Below, in pieces: positions 1 through 7,770 of a DNA stretch of 18,019 nucleotides (position 1 is its first letter; every line of letters starts with the position of its first letter). A program made the position numbers and the translations under genes. The notes below the pieces were generated by a model. That model did no database searches and was not told where the DNA came from. It was given only the letters and a program-made list of their open reading frames with translations. The DNA is from DATDEW01 sp046590205 (lineage in GTDB: Bacteria; Bacteroidota; Ignavibacteria; Palsa-1295), in NCBI GenBank assembly GCA_046590205.1, contig JBKJTT010000056.1:1-18019 (forward strand), read 5' to 3'.

Positions 1-242
1 CAATGATAGATCCACTATCATTGCTAATAATATTGCCACCTCCGCCGCTAACGGTAGAAGAAGCGCCGCTTACCGAATTGCTTATCCCTCCTCCAATAGT
101 TGCCTCAACTCCGCTTGCCGTATGATTATTTCCCCCAGCAACAGTAGATTTATCACCGCTTGCAATATTGCTAACTCCTCCCCCAATTGTAGAATACAGT
201 CCGCTCGATGCATTGGCCCGTCCTCCGCCTATCACAGAATAA
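1..242 (-). repeat. In-frame 45-bp tandem repeats encoding 15-residue beta-roll units
   Basis: Five full units and the start of a sixth are visible in the partial surface protein. The minus-strand translation gives successive units of the form [Y/K/E/S]S-x-[IV]-x-GG-G-x-x-N-x-x-S-G-x. The Gly-Gly and Ser-Gly positions are kept while the rest varies. The period is exactly 45 bp. Such units in YadA-like heads build a left-handed parallel beta-roll. The array runs off the window at base 1, so its total length is unknown. Confidence 0.8.
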
Positions 243-991
243 TCGCCTGAGGCAACAGAACTATTCAATGATCTACTCAACTGCCAATCTACAGCATACT
301 GTCCACGAGCATTACCGCCAGTTGCTGCGCCGTCAGGGTTACTTGCGATAAGCGCACCTGTGCCTTTTGGTGAAAGGACAAGCGAGATATTCGCCGTCGC
401 ACCGTCATCGGCACGTACTACTGTTTTATTTTGTGTTGATGTCGAATAGTCTTCAACGATGAGCGCAGAGTTCTGGATGAGCTTGCCTGTTGTACCGTCG
501 AAACGTGTAACAGCATTATCCAGCGCTGATGCCGGACCCGAAACATCACCTGTTGAGGGTGTTACCCAGCTTAATATACCGCCTGCATTTGTCAGTACAC
601 CATTTGGTGCTGCCGCAGGGAATGTGTATGCAATACCATTAATAGAAAGAGCACTGCCGAGGATGACAACCCCGCCGCCAGAAACTAAACGAAGCTTCTC
701 AACTCCGAACGCCTTCATTATTACATCATCGTTGGTAGATGTCCCGAGCCACTGGGTCGGGCTAGCACCGAGGGCGGAAAGTGAATTACCTTCTAAGAGC
801 CATGGGCTTGTTGCACTTGTGCCTGAGGTGATGAGCGTACCACCACCAGTTGGAAGAATGTACGTTCCGCCAATCCCAACGGGAGCAGAAATGATAAATA
901 TGCTAGCGCCATTATCAATTTGAAGTGAGTGTTGCGCGTTGGCAGAAAGCGAAGCACATATAAGTGCTATTGCGAAGATAATACGTTTCAT
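1..991 (-). CDS. Secreted surface protein with YadA-head-like repeats (partial, C-terminus off the window)
   Basis: Reading leftward from an ATG at 991 there is an open frame of about 330 codons without a stop, so the gene continues past base 1. Residues 1-20 form a typical Sec signal peptide (MKRIIFAIALICASLSANA, then QHS). The middle is Gly/Ala/Thr-rich beta-type sequence, including a VLTNAGGILSW segment and a VTRFDGTTGKLIQNSA segment of the kind found in tail-fibre-like and surface proteins of Bacteroidota. From about residue 250 it turns into 15-residue repeats with the core STIGGGxxNxASG, resembling the left-handed beta-roll head repeats of YadA-like adhesins. It is probably exported and surface-exposed. 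Its C-terminal anchor or secretion domain is not visible, so type V secretion, type IX secretion or a chaperone-type tail cannot be told apart. Confidence is high that it is a gene, moderate on class. Confidence 0.85.
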   Translation of the reverse strand, partial: MKRIIFAIALICASLSANAQHSLQIDNGASIFIISAPVGIGGTYILPTGGGTLITSGTSATSPWLLEGNSLSALGASPTQWLGTSTNDDVIMKAFGVEKLRLVSGGGVVILGSALSINGIAYTFPAAAPNGVLTNAGGILSWVTPSTGDVSGPASALDNAVTRFDGTTGKLIQNSALIVEDYSTSTQNKTVVRADDGATANISLVLSPKGTGALIASNPDGAATGGNARGQYAVDWQLSRSLNSSVASGDYSVIGGGRANASSGLYSTIGGGVSNIASGDKSTVAGGNNHTASGVEATIGGGISNSVSGASSTVSGGGGNIISNDSGSII

Positions 992-1145
992 GTTGTAGTG
1001 AGTAAGAAATAAAAATCAGTACGCTAATGATGTATGCTACAAGCGTTAATGCGTAAGATAACAAATATACGTAAAGTATCACCCGAAACCAAACAAAAAG
1101 TGTTACTTAGCGGAAATCCGGCGCCAAATAAGCCCTTTTATAGTA

Positions 1146-2678
1146 TTATTTCTTTATTTCCAACCGTTTCCAGAAGCCGGGGGCATCATCGAGGGCTTCG
1201 GCGTGAAGCCCGAAGATAACATCATCTATATACTCCTCGCTTCGCATACCTACGAGCACAGAAGAAACTCCTTCAATAGAGCGGAGTGCAAGAATTGCTT
1301 TTTGTGAGAGTGAAAGTTCGTGATACTTTCCCGGTAATACTTCGTCAACTGCATCGTGGATTACATTCGAGGTTTGTGCTGCCTTTGTCATATAGAAGTT
1401 CGTGATATGTTCTATCACTTCATCCATTGACTCTGCATACTCTTCTAAAAACTTGAATATGACCTTATCTTCTTTTGCGAGCGGGCGCAAGAGATCAAAG
1501 ACGTATTGTATGCGCGGCTTGATTACAGAGTAGAGCAGGTCGCGCCACTCATCATAACCGGCAAGATCACGCCAACGGAAATTATCAAGCCATTCACCGA
1601 ACATCATGAGTTTTGTCACTGCCTCTATGGCTTGGGGATTGAGTTCTGTTTCGGCAAGTACCTCTTTCTTAAACTCTGATTCCTGCAATGCAATATCATG
1701 GACGATCACATTAAGATCATCTTCCGGCGGAAACTCGCGTTCAGGATAATTTGAGAGACGAATAAGTTGTTGGTTATGTATCGCGTTGAGTGGACGATTA
1801 ATAAGGACACCAATGTTATTCCGCTTTGCAAAATCAATAATAGAGAGCGATGCCTTCTCATGGTTGAGTTCATTCACTCCGCCTTGCTCGAAGAGATTCA
1901 TGGGTAGTTGGATCACTGCGAAGTGCGGACCGGCATGATTCATTACTGTTTCGAGCGAAGTTCTATCAACAGTCCCTTCGGCTTTCACAAACGTGTTAGA
2001 ACTAATGCCGTAATATTTTATTCGCCCTTTTGCCACTTCTTTTTCAAGCTGTGCAAACGCTCGTCGGATACGGTCATCATACATATCGCGAGCTTCATCT
2101 TCAGGCATGTTATCTTTTACTGCCCACTGTAAAAAGTATTCAGGATTGTGAAGAAGATAGACATCTATCGTATCAACATTGAGTCGTTCAAGCGAACGTG
2201 TAATCTGGTCATCGAGAAAATCAGGATGGATCGAATGCCAAAGTCCATTTCCATACTTTACTAACTCTGCATACTCGGTGCCACTCTGTGGTGTTTCATC
2301 ACGTAGTCGTGCTACCTCCTCTGATATCCTTTTATAATTCTCACCTTGAATGTACCCGCCTTTTGAAACAAGTATAATCTCCTCGCGAGCTATCTCACCC
2401 TTTGTTATCATTGACTCCAGCACTTCACCAATGAGCCGTTCGGAATATCCGTCAGAATAATTCGCAGAGGTATCGATCACATTTACACCCATTCGTATCG
2501 CCTTCGAGAGCGCGGCATGATGATCGGCAACACGGACATCTACACGATAAGTACCAAAGCCAACCGGCGAACAGATCAGTCCCGTTTTTCCAAGCGTTTT
2601 ATAGGTCTGACTGAACGTAAGGTTACGCTCGCGCATACGAGAAGTACCTTCAAATGTAGCATGTCCTGATATTGGCAT
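1146..2678 (-). CDS. Aldo/keto reductase family oxidoreductase, extended (510 aa)
   Basis: NAD(P)H-dependent carbonyl reductase or dehydrogenase of the AKR superfamily (TIM barrel); the substrate cannot be read from sequence. The N-terminal YKTLGKTGL and the catalytic tetrad are present: Asp69 in NVIDTSANYSDG, Tyr74, Lys106 in LVSKGG and His177 in YLLHNPE. A late GVSSVLVGMRSEEYIDD near residue 480 matches the usual cofactor-binding end of the barrel (SxxxGxR type). At 510 residues it is about 170-200 longer than usual AKRs. Extra material lies around residues 115-155 and in a long charged, helical stretch at roughly 330-450. The ATG at 2678 is used; an internal Met15 (MRERNLTF) is closer to the usual family start. 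It is transcribed divergently from the AsmA-like gene and looks monocistronic. Likely cytoplasmic. Confidence 0.9.
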   Translation of the reverse strand: MPISGHATFEGTSRMRERNLTFSQTYKTLGKTGLICSPVGFGTYRVDVRVADHHAALSKAIRMGVNVIDTSANYSDGYSERLIGEVLESMITKGEIAREEIILVSKGGYIQGENYKRISEEVARLRDETPQSGTEYAELVKYGNGLWHSIHPDFLDDQITRSLERLNVDTIDVYLLHNPEYFLQWAVKDNMPEDEARDMYDDRIRRAFAQLEKEVAKGRIKYYGISSNTFVKAEGTVDRTSLETVMNHAGPHFAVIQLPMNLFEQGGVNELNHEKASLSIIDFAKRNNIGVLINRPLNAIHNQQLIRLSNYPEREFPPEDDLNVIVHDIALQESEFKKEVLAETELNPQAIEAVTKLMMFGEWLDNFRWRDLAGYDEWRDLLYSVIKPRIQYVFDLLRPLAKEDKVIFKFLEEYAESMDEVIEHITNFYMTKAAQTSNVIHDAVDEVLPGKYHELSLSQKAILALRSIEGVSSVLVGMRSEEYIDDVIFGLHAEALDDAPGFWKRLEIKK

Positions 2679-2773
2679 AGTTCTTTAGTTATTGGGCGAA
2701 GTAAACAACGAAATCACGGCAGGCAATCCCAACAACTGACATGGTATTCGGGTGTAATCTATATCGTGTTATG

Positions 2774-2781
2774 TATGTTTG
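2774..2781 (+). promoter_or_regulatory. Candidate -7 promoter element (TATGTTTG) for the AsmA-like gene
   Basis: TATGTTTG matches the Bacteroidota -7 consensus TAnnTTTG, 37 bases before the ATG at 2819. A TTCG 23 bases upstream could be a poor -33 element (consensus TTTG). It sits in the 140-bp divergent gap shared with the aldo/keto reductase gene. Confidence 0.35.
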
Positions 2782-2818
2782 ATATCTATAACCTCCCAAT
2801 CACAAATACTATAATACA

Positions 2819-5644
2819 ATGGAAGAGAAAGACGTCGTACACGTCACATCAAAGCTACCTCGCTCTCGAATGAGAAAAATACTCTACACTGTTGCAGCAA
2901 TTGTGGTAGTTTTTGCTATATCCGCTATAGTTTTGGTCACTTTTTTTCCAAACACGCTCATTCATCTTGTAGTAGAGCCAAAGCTCAAACAGGTCGTAAC
3001 TGACCGTCTCGGGCGTAGATATGCCCTTGAAATGAATAGTATCAACCTATCAAACGGAAAAGACAGCTTGATACTTTTGGGAGTTCGTATTGTTGATAAC
3101 GGCAAAACATCTGATGGTTCAACTGATACTTCTGAATTAGATTTTGGCGTTGCAACTCCCTTAGATCGCTTAACTACCGATACCGTTGTGATCGCCGGGC
3201 TTGACTACTGGAAATTAATATTCCAACAAGGTCTTTTTGCCGATACTATTTCGATTCGTTCACCACAGATATACTTACGTCCCGGCACACTTCCAAAATT
3301 TGAAGAGAATACAAATTTGCTGCCGAGTTTCCTTCCAGCGGTTTCGGCAAAATTAATAAGGATAAAAAATGCCGAAGTGTATCTATCAGAAGAGATCCAA
3401 ATAAAAAACACAACAAAACCCAGTACAACGAACTCTGGTCCATCCGAACTAACGGAAACACGGTTACGAGGTGTCAACGGACTCCAACAAAATAGCGCAG
3501 GTATGCTCGTTAAAAAAGCAAACCTTGAATTTCGTGATTTTTATCTTGATGAAGCAATTTTCCAGCAAGGCATCTCAACATTCTACTGTAAGAGTGCTAT
3601 ATTCAACGCCGAAGATATTTCACATGTTGATTCTCTCGGGTTTACTGATATTCATGTTGCAAGGGTGGAAGGCAACCTTATCGATTCTTCAATGAATGTC
3701 TATAACGTAGAGGGCACAAAACTCATTGAAGAAGTCCGAAAAACTTCTATTAAACACATTGAATTTGTAGGGCTTGATTGGTATAAAGCACTTGCGGGAA
3801 AAGGTTTACATGGAAGAAAAATAACTGTCACATCACCCCAACTCTATTTACAGGATGTTGCTGATATACGTCCGCATCCGATGTTACATTTTGCATCAAG
3901 CGATCTCATACCGTTGCCAAGTCTTCTGCCAAACGTTATCATAGATAATATTACAATTGCAGATGCAGAAATATATGCACTTCTTCCTGAGACTCGCAGT
4001 GTCAGTTCGCTCAAACGGATATCGATGTCGTTAGATAAGTTTGCACTCGATACCTCTACCCCATTCACAAATATCTCATCGTTCTTTAGTGAACGTGCAC
4101 GATTTGGCATTCAAGGCGGAAGTACACTTTCAACTGCATTAGGCAAGTTACATATAGGTTCAGTAAACGGCACCGAGAAGTCTGTCGCTATTTCAAATAT
4201 ACGTTTGAATCCGTCGTTTAATGAGCTTGACCTCGTCAAGGTCAAGAAGATAGAGATCAGCGGAGTCGATATATGGAAGCTCTTGATGCGCGAAGGGTTC
4301 TTTTGCTCGAGCGTGAAGGTACTTCACCCTGCAATTTATCTGAATAAAGGTTTGACACCACCGATCACAAGTTTTGATTCACTTTTGGAATCCGATCCAC
4401 TTGCAATAATTCGTACGCTTAAGGAGTATCCGCTACCTGCAATATTGCCTGTTGCGGGTGTCGGTGCTGTGTCTGTATCAAATGCATCTGTTCATGGTAT
4501 CCATATATTTGATGACAGTAATAATCCATCAAAAACCGGAGATTCTTTGAGAGGGATCGCACTTTCACTCAAGAACTTCAAACTTGACGAAAGTTCATGG
4601 ACTCGTAAACGTGGGATGCTTTTTAGTGATGCAGCTACGTTTTCAGTCGGTGCAATGAAACAGCATACCCCGGGTGCTACCTATAGATATAGTGAAGGTG
4701 GCATAAAGGGAGATCTTCGTAAGCGTACACTTACAATTGATTCGGTTGCAATGACTCCTCTGATCAGCCAAGACTCATTTAGTACTGCTTTCAAATATCG
4801 CACTGAACGGATTGACATCTTTGCGCCAAGGATTGAGATAACCGGAGTTGACTATCAGAAGCTGCTATTAGGAGATGGTATCTTCGCAGATAAGATCGTC
4901 GCTGATAATTGGGAAATAGATATCTTTGGTGATAGACGTCAGCCCGAAGAGCCGCGCACTAAAAAAGACAAGTTTCCGCATGAGCTATTACAGCAAATAC
5001 GTATGCCCTTTGGGCTGAATCAGTTACTTACTAAGGGCGGCAATCTTACCTTCAGTGAACGTTGGTATGATACTGCTGCACCTGCAACAATCACGCTCAA
5101 TGATATTAATCTCCGCGTTGGGGCAGTATCAAACCGTATGAGCAAAAAAACATCGTCGATGTCAACATCGATCGTTGGTGATATGAAGTTCCTTAATGCC
5201 GGCTTAGTTACTCTTAATGCCGAGTATCAACTTATGGATCCTCGTTTTGCACTTACTGTACACGGAAAACTTGGCAGTATAGATGCTTCCGTGCTTAATG
5301 ATTTTCTCTCGAGATCGGAGCCATTCACCCTAACAGGAAGGATATATTCGGCGGATTTCAATTTTCAGATTAATAATTCATTAATGACAGGGACTATCAC
5401 TCCACAATACGATAGTCTTCGAGTAACATTTTTCCGTTGGGATGGCTTCCCGCCGGGGTTCTTCTCATTCTTTGCAAACGCGTTGTTCATGCGCTCGCAT
5501 AATACTCCCGAGAAAGATGATCCGTTACACAAAGCGGAAATATCAACGGTCTTAGATCCAAATGTCAGCGCATTCTGGGCACTTTGGCATCCAATTCGTT
5601 CAGGGATAGGTGACATCGTTCGCATCCCCGAATGGGTATGGTAA
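2819..5644 (+). CDS. Membrane-anchored AsmA-like protein with four internal repeats (941 aa)
   Basis: Residues 1-20 are charged, followed by one hydrophobic helix at about 21-43 (ILYTVAAIVVVFAISAIVLV), then a long beta-rich domain. This is the topology of AsmA/DUF748-like proteins, which sit in the inner membrane with a large periplasmic part; family members are linked to outer-membrane assembly and inter-membrane lipid transport. Four copies of a unit of the form [IV]xGhDhxKhhhxxGhhxxxhxhxxPxIYh start near residues 124, 315, 478 and 673. Between them are recurring Leu-Pro-rich linkers (for example LLPSFLPAV, PLPSLLPNV, LPAILPVAG) followed by an [ILV]xNAxVY strand. The last 90 residues (GTITPQYDSLRVTFF...) resemble the C-terminal module of AsmA-like proteins. 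The start ATG at 2819 follows a plausible promoter. The function assignment is by architecture only; the specific family is not certain. Confidence 0.75.
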   Translation: MEEKDVVHVTSKLPRSRMRKILYTVAAIVVVFAISAIVLVTFFPNTLIHLVVEPKLKQVVTDRLGRRYALEMNSINLSNGKDSLILLGVRIVDNGKTSDGSTDTSELDFGVATPLDRLTTDTVVIAGLDYWKLIFQQGLFADTISIRSPQIYLRPGTLPKFEENTNLLPSFLPAVSAKLIRIKNAEVYLSEEIQIKNTTKPSTTNSGPSELTETRLRGVNGLQQNSAGMLVKKANLEFRDFYLDEAIFQQGISTFYCKSAIFNAEDISHVDSLGFTDIHVARVEGNLIDSSMNVYNVEGTKLIEEVRKTSIKHIEFVGLDWYKALAGKGLHGRKITVTSPQLYLQDVADIRPHPMLHFASSDLIPLPSLLPNVIIDNITIADAEIYALLPETRSVSSLKRISMSLDKFALDTSTPFTNISSFFSERARFGIQGGSTLSTALGKLHIGSVNGTEKSVAISNIRLNPSFNELDLVKVKKIEISGVDIWKLLMREGFFCSSVKVLHPAIYLNKGLTPPITSFDSLLESDPLAIIRTLKEYPLPAILPVAGVGAVSVSNASVHGIHIFDDSNNPSKTGDSLRGIALSLKNFKLDESSWTRKRGMLFSDAATFSVGAMKQHTPGATYRYSEGGIKGDLRKRTLTIDSVAMTPLISQDSFSTAFKYRTERIDIFAPRIEITGVDYQKLLLGDGIFADKIVADNWEIDIFGDRRQPEEPRTKKDKFPHELLQQIRMPFGLNQLLTKGGNLTFSERWYDTAAPATITLNDINLRVGAVSNRMSKKTSSMSTSIVGDMKFLNAGLVTLNAEYQLMDPRFALTVHGKLGSIDASVLNDFLSRSEPFTLTGRIYSADFNFQINNSLMTGTITPQYDSLRVTFFRWDGFPPGFFSFFANALFMRSHNTPEKDDPLHKAEISTVLDPNVSAFWALWHPIRSGIGDIVRIPEWVW

Positions 5645-5658
5645 GAATAGCTCTATTA

Positions 5659-6312
5659 TTACTTCAAAAAAACTTGCTCGAAGGACTTTTGATAAAGCCG
5701 TTTGACTTCTGATACAACAACTCCTCTCCCAAGTAGCTTCTCCATTGAAGTTACTTTCTTATCAGAAATACCACATGGGATGATGTAATCGAAGTATGAT
5801 AAATCTGTATTGACATTGAGTGCAAAGCCGTGCATTGTACACCACTTTGATACTTTGACGCCGATGGCACATATCTTTTCTTCTTCATGTCCAGCCTTCA
5901 CCCACACCCCTGTCTTTCCTGCAACGCGAAAACCTTCGATATCAAATTCTTTCAGTGTGAGTATGATAGTCTCTTCGATAGCCCGTAAGAACCAGCCGAG
6001 GTCTTCCTTAAAGTGCGAAAGGTTAAGTAGTGGATAACCGACGAGCTGCCCCGGACCGTGATAGGTAACGTCGCCACCGCGTTCTATCTCGAATTTTTCT
6101 GCACCTATCTCACGAAGTTTGTCGTCGGAGAATAGCACGTTTGTTATTTCTGTTGCCCTGCCGAGTGTATAGACATGCGGATGCTCACAAAGGATAAGTG
6201 TATCGCTATCCTTCCCTTCGAGCAGTTCTGCGAAAATCTGCTTCTGTTGTGCCCATACTTCGGCATATGTGGTAATCGGCAGATCAATATATGTTATGTT
6301 CTTAGTCAACAT
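5659..6312 (-). CDS. lipB: Octanoyl-[acyl-carrier-protein]:protein N-octanoyltransferase (LipB)
   Basis: Transfers octanoyl groups from acyl-carrier protein to lipoyl domains of the pyruvate and 2-oxoglutarate dehydrogenase complexes and the glycine cleavage H protein: the first step of lipoate synthesis, in the cytoplasm. The 217-residue length is normal for the family. Visible motifs are HVYTLGRATE near residue 46, RGGDVTYHGPGQLVGYP at 78-94 (with His85), EEKICAIGVKVS near 144-156 carrying the family Lys, HGFALNVNTDL at 161-171 and IIPCGI with the catalytic Cys180. Nothing appears missing. It converges on the AsmA-like gene with a 14-base gap, and tRNA-Ser(GCT) lies on the opposite strand just upstream. 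No lipA is in view. Confidence 0.96.
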   Translation of the reverse strand: MLTKNITYIDLPITTYAEVWAQQKQIFAELLEGKDSDTLILCEHPHVYTLGRATEITNVLFSDDKLREIGAEKFEIERGGDVTYHGPGQLVGYPLLNLSHFKEDLGWFLRAIEETIILTLKEFDIEGFRVAGKTGVWVKAGHEEEKICAIGVKVSKWCTMHGFALNVNTDLSYFDYIIPCGISDKKVTSMEKLLGRGVVVSEVKRLYQKSFEQVFLK

Positions 6313-6376
6313 GTAAGAAGTTGGGAACGACGCTTACACGAAAGAAGTTGTGTTTGCTTCGAAGACAATAGCAACG

Positions 6377-6465
6377 GGAGAGGTGGCCGAGTGGCTGAAG
6401 GCAACGGTTTGCTAAACCGTCATAGTGGGAAACCGCTATCGGGGGTTCGAATCCCCCCCTCTCCG
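6377..6465 (+). tRNA. tRNA-Ser (anticodon GCT)
   Basis: Full class II cloverleaf: acceptor GGAGAGG pairs with CCTCTCC, anticodon stem ACGGT/ACCGT with loop TTGCTAA (GCT at 6411-6413), a long variable arm (TAGTGG/CCGCTA), and T-arm GGGGG-TTCGAAT-CCCCC. The discriminator is G6465. CCA is not encoded; CTCC follows. Confidence 0.97.
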
Positions 6466-6524
6466 CTCCTTACCTCTGCCCATAAATTCTTCCTCCTTTA
6501 ACCCTGCCACTACAGATTTCCTTG

Positions 6525-6532
6525 TAATTTTG
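6525..6532 (+). promoter_or_regulatory. Candidate -7 promoter element (TAATTTTG) for the LiaF/LiaI-like operon
   Basis: TAATTTTG fits TAnnTTTG and ends 29 bases before the ATG at 6562. A TTTA 23 bases upstream (6498-6501) is a possible -33 element. The region between the tRNA and the gene holds no other feature. Confidence 0.35.
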
Positions 6533-6561
6533 TACTCTACTTAATAAGCACGAAACAGCGA

Positions 6562-7104
6562 ATGAACATATTATTCAGCGAAGTGTACTGGGGATCCCTC
6601 ATCATTTTGGCGGGCATACTTCTGATCGTAAAAAATGTCTTCCACGTTGAAATTCCCGTTATGGGCACCATATTCCCTATCATCATCATAACGCTTGGGG
6701 TCTCATTACTCACCGGCTTCAAGGGGAAAAGCACGGATTCCCAGCGTGCCATCTTCAGCGAAAGCAACGTCACGGCAGATAGCTCAAATGCAGAATACAG
6801 CGTTGTCTTCGGTAAAGGAGTCTATGACCTTCGCGGTATAAAACCGACCGATAAAAACGTCAAAATTGAGATAAATTCGGTATTTTCATCTGCCTTCGTC
6901 AAGGTTGACCCTGCTACCCCGATGCGTATCAAGGTTGAAAGCGCTTTTGCCGGAGGAAATGTGATTCACTCAAAGGTAGCAGCATTTGGCGATAATATCT
7001 ATAGATCAGCATCATTCAACGAGAATATGCCATTCGTTGACGTCCTGGCAAATGTCGTCTTTGGCAGCTTAGAAGTACGAGAAGACTCTTCAACAACGTA
7101 TTAA
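6562..7104 (+). CDS. LiaF-like membrane protein (cell-envelope stress response type)
   Basis: Two hydrophobic helices at about residues 10-25 and 33-52 form the LiaI/LiaF-type transmembrane pair, with the WGSLIILAGILLIVKNVF signature (compare WGxxlIxxGxlLLxxn). A soluble beta-rich domain follows, about residues 80-180, with YSVVFGKGVYDL, INSVFSSAFVKVD and LANVVFGSLEV. Repeated VFG/VFS strands like these are seen in the C-terminal domain of LiaF/YvqF-type proteins, which in Firmicutes inhibit the LiaRS two-component system. No LiaS/LiaR is in view, and related proteins are widespread in Bacteroidota with unknown role. The second operon gene starts 15 bases after the stop. Confidence 0.8.
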   Translation: MNILFSEVYWGSLIILAGILLIVKNVFHVEIPVMGTIFPIIIITLGVSLLTGFKGKSTDSQRAIFSESNVTADSSNAEYSVVFGKGVYDLRGIKPTDKNVKIEINSVFSSAFVKVDPATPMRIKVESAFAGGNVIHSKVAAFGDNIYRSASFNENMPFVDVLANVVFGSLEVREDSSTTY

Positions 7105-7119
7105 AAAAGGAGCATTAGT

Positions 7120-7284
7120 ATGAAAGGTTGGTTTTGGGGCGTAGTCCTCATTATTTTCGGCGGAGTTATCCTGCTGCGCAACGTATTCGGCATTGACATC
7201 GAGTTTTGGGAGACTGCCTTCCCTATCTTGCTTATCGTGTGGGGAGCAAGTATGCTCGTCACAAACCTAAAACCCAAAAAGTAG
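7120..7284 (+). CDS. Small LiaI-like two-helix membrane protein (54 aa)
   Basis: A short gene of 54 codons from ATG 7120 to TAG 7284, preceded by AAAAAAGGAG (a good Shine-Dalgarno at 7105-7112). The product is almost all membrane: helix 1 MKGWFWGVVLIIFGGVILLR, a short FGIDIEF turn, helix 2 AFPILLIVWGASMLV, and a basic tail KPKK. It is a shortened paralogue of the first 53 residues of the upstream LiaF-like protein, without the soluble domain. It is translated from the same transcript and may pair with that protein in the membrane. Confidence 0.85.
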   Translation: MKGWFWGVVLIIFGGVILLRNVFGIDIEFWETAFPILLIVWGASMLVTNLKPKK

Positions 7285-7326
7285 ATTTCCGTCGGTTCAT
7301 CACTCCAAAAACCCCTTTAAAAAAAT

Positions 7327-7358
7327 ATGGGGCTATTGGTGTTTTCCAATAGCCCCAT
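7327..7358 (-). terminator. Strong intrinsic terminator (possibly bidirectional)
   Basis: GGGGCTATTGG (7329-7339) and CCAATAGCCCC (7346-7356) form a perfect 11-bp stem, extended by two A-T pairs, with a 6-base loop. On the minus strand the stem is followed by ATATTTTTTT, a clear U-tract, so it best ends the leftward peptide/RNA unit. It may also stop the rightward LiaF/LiaI-like operon, which ends at 7284. Confidence 0.85.
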
Positions 7359-7540
7359 GCCATGTTTCCATTTTAGGCGGGTGTGAGATGGCGGTCATAG
7401 ACTCCGCCGCGCCCTATGGATTATATTCATCTTACCACTAAGATGCTGCCGTAGCAGTCATTAATTGATAAAGCAAAGAACAATTTCTCTCAATTGAATT
7501 CTTAAAACCTAGAGCTTCTTACCAAGGAAGCCCATGCCAT
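7327..7540 (-). ncRNA. Candidate structured RNA downstream of the IVIVDQNEL operon
   Basis: This stretch has no credible coding frame but holds six consecutive hairpins. In minus-strand order they are: GGGCTTC/GAAGCTC (7533-7512, 8-base loop); AGAA-CAATT stem with a 2-base bulge (7502-7477); CTGC-TACG-GCAG, a UACG tetraloop (7457-7446); CATCTTA/TAAGATG with a 4-base loop (7445-7428); GGCGG/CCGCC (7408-7390); and the terminator hairpin. One pair in the first stem is U-G on the minus strand but A-C on the plus strand, favouring minus transcription, as does the final U-tract. It could be an independent small RNA or the 3' UTR of the two peptide genes. I do not recognise it as tmRNA, 6S, SRP or RNase P RNA. 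Confidence 0.5.
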
Positions 7541-7548
7541 GAAAAATC

Positions 7549-7752
7549 TTAAAGTTCATTCTGATCAACAATCACAATCAAATTTGAGCCACTGCCATTA
7601 AACTTAACTATACCTGCCGACTCAAGCTGTTGGAAATCAGAACTACTGGTAATAGAGCTAGCTGTTTTGCTGTCAACATGATAAGCACTCCCTGTCCGGT
7701 TGACTCCAACCAGTGAATTAAGTAACATGATGAGTGTGTATAATGCTGACAT
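7549..7752 (-). CDS. Small protein with C-terminal IVIVDQNEL tail, copy 1 (67 aa)
   Basis: Second gene of a two-gene leftward operon; its ATG lies 18 bases after the stop of copy 2 and is preceded by AGGA about ten bases upstream. The N-terminus MSALYTLIMLLNSLVG is hydrophobic and matches copy 2 in the pattern MxAhxxLIxhLNxxxG. A Ser/Thr-rich middle (SITSSSDFQQLESAG) follows, then a Gly/Ser/Asn stretch, and the last nine residues (59-67) are IVIVDQNEL. The N-terminus lacks the basic residues of a normal Sec signal, so export or membrane association is uncertain. No family is recognised. It could be a signalling-peptide precursor, a substrate with a sorting tail, or a membrane micro-protein. 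Confidence 0.7.
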   Translation of the reverse strand: MSALYTLIMLLNSLVGVNRTGSAYHVDSKTASSITSSSDFQQLESAGIVKFNGSGSNLIVIVDQNEL

Positions 7753-7770
7753 AGCTTTTAATCCTATTTA

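Noticed and set aside
459..923. 154-codon rightward frame
   Set aside because: Antisense to the partial repeat surface protein, whose signal peptide and repeats make the minus strand the clear coding strand.
7509..7535. Eight-codon leftward frame MGFLGKKL just after peptide copy 1
   Set aside because: Too short, overlaps the first hairpin of the structured RNA, and no repeat of it was seen elsewhere.
7327..7540. tmRNA, 6S, SRP or RNase P RNA identity for the structured region
   Set aside because: No tRNA-like ends or tag frame, no long single hairpin with central bubble, no SRP tetraloop domain and no RNase P core motifs could be found.
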